DNA of 23,223 nucleotides from Caryophanales bacterium (GTDB lineage Bacteria; Bacillota; Bacilli; Exiguobacteriales; Exiguobacteriaceae): contig CABIYO010000040.1 of the NCBI GenBank assembly GCA_902362975.1, positions 1 to 23,223 of the forward strand, in the 5' to 3' direction. A program made the position numbers and the translations under genes. The notes under the pieces are model-generated. The model was given only the letters and a program-made list of their open reading frames with translations. It was not told where the DNA came from and did no database searches. Below are positions 12,137-19,166 of this stretch, one piece after another. Within the stretch, counting starts at the first letter, position 1, and every line of letters starts with the position of its first letter.

Positions 12137-14483
12137 AGTGCTTCCCGAATTCGAGATAGGTCGTTGTTTGTTTTACGTGAAGTGGAACGTCTGTCTCAGA
12201 CAATGGAAGACTGAAGTAGTAGCCTTGTACGTAATCACATGATTCCTTGAGTAACCATTCGAGTTGGGCGGATGTTTCCACACCCTCCATGAGAACTTTC
12301 ATACCAAGATTGTGCCCGAGTTGAATCATCGAGCGGACGATGGCCTCTTGATTGCGGTCGGTGAACAGGTTTTCGGTAAACGACCGATCGATTTTCAGCA
12401 CTTGCACAGGAAGTTCCCGAAGTTGGCTGAAAGAAGAATAGCCGGTCCCAAAATCATCGAGAGAAATGAGGATTCCGAGCTGATGCAACTGCGTCAGTTT
12501 TTCACGAGTCGAGGCCTCATATGAAAGCATCGAGGACTCGGTCACTTCCAATTCGAGATACATCGGGTCCATCCCCGTCTCCAAAAGAATGGATTGTAGC
12601 GTATCAACAAAGTCTTCGCGCGCAAATTGGAGCGGGGAGACGTTAAGGGATAATGTAAAGGGACGTATCCCAGTTCGTTGCCAACGTACCCAAGTGCGAC
12701 AACCTTCCCGAATGACCCAATGACCAATCGAATGAATTAACCCCGTGTTTTCTGCAATCGGGATGAAGTCAGATGGCGCAACCTTTCCGATTTGTGGATG
12801 TTGCCAGCGAAGTAACGCTTCCACGCCTTCTAATCGATTCCGCTTCAAATCGATTTTCGGTTGATAGACAAGTGTCAATTCGTTTTTACTTAGTGCGGTG
12901 ACGAGTGCTTTTTCTATCTCGATATTGCGCAAGAGTTGAGGTCGTGATGATTCTTCGAATAATTTGATGTTATTCTCTCCATCCTGTCTGGATTCATCAG
13001 CGGCAAGACGAGAGAACTGAATAAGTTCTTCGGAAGAAGCACTATCCTTAGGGAAATGACTGATTCCCGCACTCATCGTCAATTCAAGAGTCGTGCCATC
13101 CACGTCGAAGCTGGATGAAATCGCCTTAATACATTTTTCAGCCTTTTGATGAGCGAGCGAACTTCGTTGCGCAAATAGTAAAATGACAAACTCGGATGGT
13201 CCGATTCGTGTCAACACATCGTCTGGGTGAATCGTATGTTTGAGGCGGTCAGCGACTTGAATGATCAACTCATCTGCTCCGTGATGCCCGAGAATGTCAC
13301 TTAGGAAACGCCAGCGGTTTATGTCGATGTATAAACAGGCGACCGAACGTTCTTGTGAGATACATTCCTTCAAGAGGGCATCCAGTTTATGACGATTTGG
13401 TAAATCCGTCAATGCATCGTGAAAAGCCATATGTTCAATCAGACGCTGAGAGGCGACTGCTTCGGTCACATCTCGGATAAACCAGAGTACTTGATTGTTC
13501 GAACCATCTTGAAGTGGGTAAGACGTCACTTCTAACGTACGATGATTCGTGTCAATTTGTACCGGCTGATAGAATGGCTGTTGAGCCGACAGCAAAGGAT
13601 GATAATCCTGAAAAAAAGGTTCTGTTACATGCCCCTCGAATAAGTGAGCGAACGCCTGATTTTGATATTGGATTTCACCATCGCTTGTCGTTGTCACTAC
13701 GGCATCCGTTGTCGATTCTAAAATCGTCGTTTGGAAGAGGTCACGTTTTTGAATTTGTCGTTCTAACGTATACGCAATAAAGTACATTCCGAATAAGAGA
13801 AATACGATGCTCGTGACTAACCATGCGAGTAGGGTCGGATCAATCGGAACCTGCCTGACGGGTGAAGCATCAGGAATGATAGTCGTTGCCCGCATTCCAG
13901 CAAGGTGCATACTGAAAATAGCTGTCCCCATCAGAAGGGAGAACATCAGTTTCACGGAAAAAGCGGAATGCTGCGTAGAGTAGGATGAAAAGAAACCTAC
14001 CCATAAGGCGAGAAAGGAAGCGCCCCAAGCGATACCCATTGAAATCAATACCCATAAGGGATCAAAGTCTAATTGAACACTTTGTATAGCGGTCATCCCG
14101 ATATAATGCATGCTGACAATTCCGAATCCCATCAAACCGGAAGATTGCAGTAAGGTCACCCATGTCGTCTTTCGGGAAATCAACCCGAACGACAAGATGC
14201 ACCCGGCAATTGCCGGAATCATCGATCCGATAATGAGCCAGATGGAGTACGTACTTTCGTGTAAAGAACCATGACCGAGCATGGCCACAAAATGCATGGA
14301 CCAGATGCCGAGACCTAGCGTAGTACCACCAAACAAAATCCAAGTACGATGAGACGTTGTCACATCTCCTGTGACCCGCTTCGCTAATTCGAGTGCCATC
14401 AAGGCTGAAACGCTAGCAATGAGGAAAGCGAGCATCATCAAAAATCCATTATGACTCGTTGTGTGCGTGCTAATCTGTTCCAT
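12135..14483 (-). CDS. MHYT-PAS-GGDEF-EAL membrane protein, probable c-di-GMP phosphodiesterase
   Basis: 782 residues. Residues 1-245 are an MHYT sensor domain with seven helices and the repeated motifs SMHFVAM (62-68), SMHYIGM (124-130) and SMHLAGM (191-197), thought to bind a metal or gas. A PAS domain follows (about 250-340). The GGDEF domain (350-500) keeps HDALTDLPNR, but its active-site motif is GPSEF (428-432) in place of GGDEF, so it probably cannot make c-di-GMP. The EAL domain (520-770) has all key features: EALLRW (555-560), NVSP, ELEVTES, DDFGTGYSS, KIDRSF and EGVET. It should hydrolyse c-di-GMP, controlling motility or biofilm. The start is ATG 14483, with GAGG about 10 nt upstream. 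Confidence 0.9.
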   Translation of the reverse strand: MEQISTHTTSHNGFLMMLAFLIASVSALMALELAKRVTGDVTTSHRTWILFGGTTLGLGIWSMHFVAMLGHGSLHESTYSIWLIIGSMIPAIAGCILSFGLISRKTTWVTLLQSSGLMGFGIVSMHYIGMTAIQSVQLDFDPLWVLISMGIAWGASFLALWVGFFSSYSTQHSAFSVKLMFSLLMGTAIFSMHLAGMRATTIIPDASPVRQVPIDPTLLAWLVTSIVFLLFGMYFIAYTLERQIQKRDLFQTTILESTTDAVVTTTSDGEIQYQNQAFAHLFEGHVTEPFFQDYHPLLSAQQPFYQPVQIDTNHRTLEVTSYPLQDGSNNQVLWFIRDVTEAVASQRLIEHMAFHDALTDLPNRHKLDALLKECISQERSVACLYIDINRWRFLSDILGHHGADELIIQVADRLKHTIHPDDVLTRIGPSEFVILLFAQRSSLAHQKAEKCIKAISSSFDVDGTTLELTMSAGISHFPKDSASSEELIQFSRLAADESRQDGENNIKLFEESSRPQLLRNIEIEKALVTALSKNELTLVYQPKIDLKRNRLEGVEALLRWQHPQIGKVAPSDFIPIAENTGLIHSIGHWVIREGCRTWVRWQRTGIRPFTLSLNVSPLQFAREDFVDTLQSILLETGMDPMYLELEVTESSMLSYEASTREKLTQLHQLGILISLDDFGTGYSSFSQLRELPVQVLKIDRSFTENLFTDRNQEAIVRSMIQLGHNLGMKVLMEGVETSAQLEWLLKESCDYVQGYYFSLPLSETDVPLHVKQTTTYLEFGKH

Positions 14484-14513
14484 AGTGTCGATACCTCATA
14501 AGGTTTTTAATTT

Positions 14514-15153
14514 ATGTTTCACTTTATTATATGCCGAACAATTGTAATTACATATAAAAAGATGCAAATGCTCTCCTTCCTATCAAACAACGGGTACTAC
14601 ATTGCTGAAGGGGTGACACATCTTTTTCGGAAAAGCGTTCAATTCCAGATGATTTGGAAGACGTATGTGATTCCACTTTTGTTGGTACCGTTCTTATTTC
14701 TCGTGGCGTATTGGTGGACGGATCGAAGCGGTGCCTTACTCGTTCGTGAACCGTGGTGGATTGTCCCCTACTTTCTCTATATGCTATTTCTCGGTGGGAC
14801 AGTGCAGGAAGAGTATGGATGGCGCGGCTATTTGCTAGACGCCTTGCAATCAAGACTCCCACCGCTTCTAGCCAGCTTGTCACTTGGGGTCCTTTGGTCG
14901 ATGTGGCATACTCTTCTCTTTGTTATGGTCGGCCTTTCTCATGCATACGATGTTTAATGTAATGCTCGTGGTGGTCGGGTTTGAAGCGGAAAGTGGTTAT
15001 CCAATCGGGTTTATTCATTTGACGATCACGTTATGGACCGCTGCGATTTTAGTCATTTGGAAAACGTACGGTAAATTGAGTTATGAGCCACTCGAGGAAA
15101 TGATTCCTTCATACCCGAGTGTTACGCAACGGATGCGTGAGGGTAAAGAGTAG
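14514..15153 (+). pseudogene. CPBP-family (CAAX-like) membrane protease, frameshifted with internal deletion
   Basis: The first part (14514-14957) contains the CPBP first motif EEYGWRG and the second WSMWHTLLF. The third motif, the HTMFN of FLMHTMFNV, appears in a different frame (14884-15153), which then runs to a natural end with YEPLEEMIPSYPSV. Intact members have about 50-60 residues between motifs 2 and 3; here almost none remain, so an internal deletion with frameshift has removed one or two helices. The N-terminus also looks short and has no clear ribosome binding site. Such proteins cut or modify membrane-embedded peptides and often serve bacteriocin immunity. This one should be inactive. 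Confidence 0.8.
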
Positions 15154-15180
15154 GACAAAAAAGAAAAGGAAGTGGACGTC

Positions 15181-15702
15181 TTGAATTTTCGCGCACTCGA
15201 ACAATCAGACGTGAGATCCTTGCAGCGCTTGTTCATGGAGAGTCTGAGTGACTTGATTCGACGAGAGCGTTTTGAAGATGCCGATTTGCTCGATGAAGAA
15301 GTGGAACGTCTGAACACGACGATTCAAGATCATTTCGATGATGACACCGTTCAACTGTACATTGTGGAAGAAGACGGAATCATTGTGGGAGCAGGGGCGT
15401 TACTACCTCCGAATGATATCATCTCAGGAAACATACAAATTGAGCGTGGTGCGATCGAGTTAGGGAGTGTCTATGTGTCACCTCGTATGCAGCGGCGAGG
15501 TGTCGGACAATACTTGTTAGAAGAAATGATGCGTGAAATTTCGGCTCGAGGGAAAAACGTCTTTTATTTAGATGCCGGATTCCCGAGCGGCCAAGCCTAT
15601 TGGCAAAAACGATTGGGTGAGCCATCTCATATCCTCGAACATTATTGGGGTCCCGGGGCATCACATATGATTTGGCGGATCAATATCAAACAAGGAACTT
15701 AG
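15181..15702 (+). CDS. GNAT-family N-acetyltransferase
   Basis: About 173 residues. The acetyl-CoA binding motif is clear: LGSVYVSPRMQRRGVGQYLL (about residues 97-116), with the R/Q-x-x-G-x-G core as RRGVG. A typical beta-bulge strand (VFYLDAGF) and a C-terminal YWQKRLGE follow. I choose TTG 15181, because AAAAGGA ends 10 nt upstream and the product then begins NFRALEQSDV, a standard GNAT start. A GTG at 15172 would be only 1 nt from that site. The substrate is unknown. The terminator stem contains the stop codon. Confidence 0.85.
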   Translation: MNFRALEQSDVRSLQRLFMESLSDLIRRERFEDADLLDEEVERLNTTIQDHFDDDTVQLYIVEEDGIIVGAGALLPPNDIISGNIQIERGAIELGSVYVSPRMQRRGVGQYLLEEMMREISARGKNVFYLDAGFPSGQAYWQKRLGEPSHILEHYWGPGASHMIWRINIKQGT

Positions 15703-15726
15703 CTGAGTGCTAAGTTCCTTGTTTTT
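15691..15726 (+). terminator. terminator overlapping the acetyltransferase stop codon
   Basis: A 13-bp perfect stem (15691-15703 with 15709-15721) and a T-run to 15726. It lies between convergent genes and can also serve the minus-strand amidase. Confidence 0.85.
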
Positions 15727-17227
15727 AGTAATAAGATCGCATGAATTGATGAATGCCGGATGCCGTTGCTTCAGCCATTCGTTGGCGATATGTCGTACTC
15801 GTTAAATGTGAGCGGTCGCTTGAATTACTGATGAATCCGTATTCGACAAGGGTAGAAGGTGAAACGTTACGTCCGACTACGTATACATTTTGATACTTGA
15901 CCCCACGGTTTTGAATCGTGGAAATCCGTGAAGCGATCTCTTTATTGATACTTGAGCCGAGACTACGGCTGGCGGAAACGTAAGGGTTTGTCGTATAACT
16001 TTCTGACGTCGGGACGAGCACCTCGTGTCCATGAGCCGTGTTATAAACAGAAGAGTTCGCGTGAAGACTGACGAACACATCCCCTTTATAAGACTTGTTG
16101 AGTGACACACGTTGGTCAAGGGAGAGGTACGTATCGTTTGAGCGAGTCAATTTAACGTTGTAGTCATAGGTGCTCGATAAGACACCAGCAAGGCGTTTCG
16201 CGATATCAAGTGCAATTACTTTCTCGTAAACTGATTCGTAGACAGCGCCAGGATCGTTTCCGCCATGCCCTGCGTCGATGACGACCGTTTTACCAGTTCC
16301 GTCTGTATCGGTTGGTGTCGTGACAGTCGTAGGCTTCAAGTACTCGGATGCTACGTAACCGGTTTTCCCATTGTACGTGACTTTATACCACGAGTCGTAA
16401 CGACTGACATACTTGACGACCGACCCGGCCGGAATGACGGTTAAGACATCGCTCCATGAAGCGGCGCTAAGGCGCATGTTCAAGTTCACGGTCGTTTCAT
16501 AATAAGCAGACGGGGTTACAGGAGCTGTCGTCGCCGTTAAATAGTCAGAAGAAACGTAACCGGTTTTTCCATTATAGGTAACCTTATACCATGATCCGTA
16601 ACGGCTCACATATTTGACCGTCGCACCCGACGGAATCGTCGTGACGACAGAACTCCAGGAAGCGGCGCTGAGACGCAGATTCAGGTTGGCAGTCGTTTTA
16701 TAGTAGTCCGAAGGTGGGACTGGGGCGCTCGTAGGTGTTAGATAAGCAGAAGCGACATAGCCCGTCTTTCCATTGAACGTCACTTTGTACCATGACCCAT
16801 AACGACTGATATACTTCACGGTCGCGTCGGCAGGGATCACGGTGACCACATCACTCCATGAAGCAGCGGTGAGGCGCATATTTAATCGGTCTGTTGTCTT
16901 ATAGTAAGCAGAAGTGTTTGAGACCGAAACATATTGAGAAGCGACATAGCCTGTTTTGCCTCCATAACTGATCTTGTACCACGAACCGTATGTACTGATA
17001 TACGTGACGCTTGAGCCAGATGGGATTGTCAACAGGACAGGGCTCCAAGTGGCTGCGCCGAGGCGAAGATTTAAGTTGGCGGTAGTGGTATAGGTCGAGG
17101 CGGCTTCGGCGACAGTCGATTGAATACCGGAGGAATCCAGTTGGAACGGGACGACTGCTGCCCCGGATATTGCAAGTGAAGAGCTAAGTAACAGCTTTAA
17201 ACTCCATGACGATTTTGTTTCATTCAA
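15725..17227 (-). CDS. secreted N-acetylmuramoyl-L-alanine amidase with four SH3 domains
   Basis: 500 residues. A signal peptide ends near VAEAAS (residue 44). Four bacterial SH3 domains follow at about 45-101, 108-164, 175-231 and 242-298. Each has NxRxxxxxxSxVxxxIP and GxTGYVxSxYL and is expected to bind peptidoglycan. After a Thr/Pro linker comes an Amidase_3 domain (313-497) with zinc ligands His321 (DAGHGG), Glu335 and His389 (SLHANS) and the catalytic Glu462 in VEYGFISN. It removes stem peptides from cell-wall glycan. The start is TTG 17227, with AAAGGAG 8 nt upstream; an overlapping ATG is out of frame. A TATAAT box lies on the minus strand at about 17301-17306. Confidence 0.93.
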   Translation of the reverse strand: MNETKSSWSLKLLLSSSLAISGAAVVPFQLDSSGIQSTVAEAASTYTTTANLNLRLGAATWSPVLLTIPSGSSVTYISTYGSWYKISYGGKTGYVASQYVSVSNTSAYYKTTDRLNMRLTAASWSDVVTVIPADATVKYISRYGSWYKVTFNGKTGYVASAYLTPTSAPVPPSDYYKTTANLNLRLSAASWSSVVTTIPSGATVKYVSRYGSWYKVTYNGKTGYVSSDYLTATTAPVTPSAYYETTVNLNMRLSAASWSDVLTVIPAGSVVKYVSRYDSWYKVTYNGKTGYVASEYLKPTTVTTPTDTDGTGKTVVIDAGHGGNDPGAVYESVYEKVIALDIAKRLAGVLSSTYDYNVKLTRSNDTYLSLDQRVSLNKSYKGDVFVSLHANSSVYNTAHGHEVLVPTSESYTTNPYVSASRSLGSSINKEIASRISTIQNRGVKYQNVYVVGRNVSPSTLVEYGFISNSSDRSHLTSTTYRQRMAEATASGIHQFMRSYY

Positions 17228-17372
17228 TGTTCAAACTCCTTTATTCATTAAACTGGTGACAAGGGCGGCGTATGAGAGTGCATCTAGGTTGTCCCTGTTT
17301 ATTATATAAGTAAAAAGGAAAAAATGGAGGGAAATATATAATTTATTTACCTTTTTTAAAAATGACGGTTTG

Positions 17373-17792
17373 TCAAATTAAGCGCAACACTTCCTCGGTG
17401 AAGGCCTCGTGTGCGGTTTTCCAGTTCAGGCACTTTCTTGGTCGCCCGTTGATCTTGGCGAGCGCGTCCGCAAGTTCGTCGTGCGCCACCTGCGCGAATT
17501 CCGTTCCTTTCGTGAAGAACTCGCGCAGGAGCCCGTTGGCGTTCTCGTTGCTCCCCCGTTGCCACGATGCGTACGGGTCGGCGAAATACATCGGCACACC
17601 GAGTGACGCCTGGATGCGCTCGTGACCGCTGAACTCCTTGCCACGGTCCGTCGCTGCCTTCTAGTAGCGTTTCTGGGCACGTTCAGCCACGTAGCCGGCG
17701 TTCCGTCTCGCGATGGACCGGATTGATATCCCGAGCTCCAGATAGGTCTCTATTTTCACACGTTCCGTTGTGGTAAGATGGGTGTAGCTCAT
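17373..17792 (-). pseudogene. IS30-family transposase gene, internally deleted and with an amber stop
   Basis: From ATG 17792 (GGAGG upstream) a single frame of 139 codons runs to the inverted repeat. It begins with MSYTHLTTTERVKIETYLEL and SIRSIARR, the helix-turn-helix start of IS30 transposases, then jumps to the C-terminal end of the catalytic region (DRGKEFSGHERIQ, FADPYASWQRGSNENANGLL) and on to the end. About 180 residues of the middle are gone, yet the frame is kept. The amber TAG is codon 44 (17661-17663). The Glu of NENANG, part of the DDE site, is present; the first Asp is in the deleted section. No active transposase can be made. Confidence 0.85.
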
Positions 17793-17895
17793 AGCGATTC
17801 CTCCGTCCGAATGTTTGTGTCGTAACTTCATTCTAAACGAGGACGTCGCTGTGGGCTTTTTGTGCGTTCACTTTTGGTTGTTGCACTTAATTTTA
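17375..17895. mobile_element. IS30-family element, internally deleted, non-autonomous
   Basis: Terminal inverted repeats AAATTAAGCGCAACA (17376 on) and TGTTGCACTTAATTT (about 17879-17893) differ at one position over about 15 bp. The element is about 520 bp, against roughly 1 kb for a whole IS30 element. Having both ends but no transposase, it could be moved only by a related IS elsewhere. It marks the left edge of the AT-rich peptide-signalling island, though its own DNA is GC-rich. Confidence 0.75.
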
Positions 17896-17943
17896 TAATT
17901 CATCTTAAATAAAAAAGACGCACGAGGCGTCAATTTTAATTAG

Positions 17944-18195
17944 TCAAATTAATCTTGGAAGTTCTTCATGTAAAGAGCTTGATTTTTCATCAAAATATAC
18001 AATGCGAGGTAAATCTTCACCAAAAAGTTTAATTGGCTCTTCGATTTTAACAATACGAGGCAAATCTTCGCCGAATCGCTTAACAGGTTCTTCAATTTTG
18101 ACGATGCGAGGTAAATCCTCTCCCAGTGGTTTAATTGAACTTCCTAATAATAAAAATGCTCCGGCAATACAAAGAATTCCTGCTACTTTTTTCAT
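17944..18195 (-). CDS. secreted repeat-peptide precursor, candidate multi-copy quorum-sensing pheromone
   Basis: 83 residues. A signal peptide (MKKVAGILCIAGAFLLLGSS) is followed by GEDLPRIV at 25-32, 42-49 and 59-66 and HEELPRLI at 76-83; all are spaced by exactly 17 residues, and the last is the C-terminus. The first two spacers are nearly the same (KIEEP[VI]K.[FL]). This is the plan of a pheromone precursor: export, then protease release of short peptides. The DLP core recalls PapR of the Bacillus cereus group (mature forms such as ADLPFEF), which binds PlcR; that parallel is inference. GGGGGA lies 8 nt before the ATG. The gene lies 64 bp downstream of the acyltransferase-like gene, and an HTH-TPR receptor candidate lies beyond that on the other strand. 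A bacteriocin precursor or immunity peptide is the main alternative. Confidence 0.8.
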   Translation of the reverse strand: MKKVAGILCIAGAFLLLGSSIKPLGEDLPRIVKIEEPVKRFGEDLPRIVKIEEPIKLFGEDLPRIVYFDEKSSSLHEELPRLI

Positions 18196-18259
18196 GATTT
18201 ATTCCCCCATCTAGAGTTTGATATTATTACATAGTTTGTTAACTATGATAATTGAGTGA

Positions 18260-18919
18260 TTAGGTTGTTAACGATTGATAAATGGTTTGAGATTGTTTCT
18301 CAATGCAATCATTTAAAGATCCACTGTACTTACTAGGGAAGTCTGGATGAAGAATAGTAATTTTATTACTCTCGTCAAGTATAGTTGTTGTTAATACTGG
18401 TGTATTTGCTAATTGACTTAAAAGACTACTACAAGAAGGAATAGTACTGTATTTATTTTCTTTTAGAAAACTTGGCTCCCAATGGAATGTAGCTTCTGGA
18501 AGTAGATAGACTATATGACCTTCTTTTAATAAATCTACACATTGATTTAACAAATCATCGGGATTATTTTCAATGTTTAGATATTGGAAGTTATAAAAAT
18601 ACCTATCATAACTTGTGTTGAAACTACGTTTAATGATTGAGAGAGATAGTTCTGGACCAACAAGGTATAGTTTTTTTTGAATTTGATGAGCATCAATTGA
18701 CTCAAAAATTAATCGAGGTAACAATTGATAGTAGTCAATCTGAAATGCATTGACAATGAATCCGGTAGACGAGAGTAACATTTGAGATAAATAATCAAGT
18801 CCATGAAATTGCTTTTTGTTGTCTTTAGAATAGATAATGCTATCAATAGACGTTGTGGAACGGAAATAAATTTTTGGCTTGATATAATCTTCAGCGAGAA
18901 GGAAACTTAATTTACCCAT
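18260..18919 (-). CDS. unknown protein, distantly acyltransferase-like (LPLAT/LpxL type)
   Basis: About 219 residues, AT-rich. I do not recognise it with confidence. The C-terminal half (GHIVYLLPEATFHWEPSF, then STIPSCSSLLSQLANTPVL and a beta-strand pair ending ITILHPDF) resembles the second half of LpxL/HtrB-type lysophospholipid acyltransferases, in which a LLPxx segment and a small-residue helix precede the last strands. The family's H-x4-D motif is not clear; HGLDYLSQ around residue 40 is the nearest candidate. No signal peptide or obvious membrane helix is seen. ATG 18919 lies 12 nt after GGAGG; a TTG at 18925 has closer spacing. It is upstream of the peptide gene on the same strand, so it may act on the peptide, for example by acylation, or be a regulated target. 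Confidence 0.55.
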   Translation of the reverse strand: MGKLSFLLAEDYIKPKIYFRSTTSIDSIIYSKDNKKQFHGLDYLSQMLLSSTGFIVNAFQIDYYQLLPRLIFESIDAHQIQKKLYLVGPELSLSIIKRSFNTSYDRYFYNFQYLNIENNPDDLLNQCVDLLKEGHIVYLLPEATFHWEPSFLKENKYSTIPSCSSLLSQLANTPVLTTTILDESNKITILHPDFPSKYSGSLNDCIEKQSQTIYQSLTT

Positions 18920-19166
18920 TAGCAATATTCACCTCCGAAAACTTAAATCCGTATTCAGGATTATGATTCATTTAGACTACCTTGCAGTGATTTATTAGTT
19001 AAATTCTATCATGGTATTCGGGTCTTTCGGACTGTTGTAAGTTGGGAAACTTAAACGAATAACCCATAAAATTTAAGGGTTTTTAGAATGGAATTTCCTG
19101 AAAACGAATAAAACAGGGGGAAATTTAAGAGAATCAACTAATTAGGTCGAAGGGGCTATGTTTTTA
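18920..19166. promoter_or_regulatory. divergent control region of the peptide-signalling island
   Basis: The 247 bp between the divergent starts are AT-rich and full of repeated words. AAACGAATAA occurs at 19053-19062 and 19102-19111, AAATTTAAG near 19070 and 19121, and AAACTTAAA upstream of both genes. There is a small inverted repeat AAGTT-GGGA-AACTT near 19040-19052, and ACCC/GGGT arms around 19063-19080 followed by T5. These are candidate binding sites for the HTH-TPR regulator. No clean -35/-10 pair stands out, which would fit an activated promoter. Confidence 0.45.

Noticed and set aside
12135..14483. Active diguanylate cyclase
   Set aside because: The active-site motif reads GPSEF; the second Gly and the catalytic Asp of GGDEF are missing.
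17356..17680. Several plus- and minus-strand frames over the IS30 element
   Set aside because: All are shadows of the single decayed transposase frame from 17792 to 17373.
17944..18195. Lipoprotein interpretation of the repeat peptide, because of Cys9 in the signal region
   Set aside because: The Cys lies inside the hydrophobic core, not at a lipobox after it, and the following residues do not fit the L-x-x-C pattern at the end of a signal peptide.
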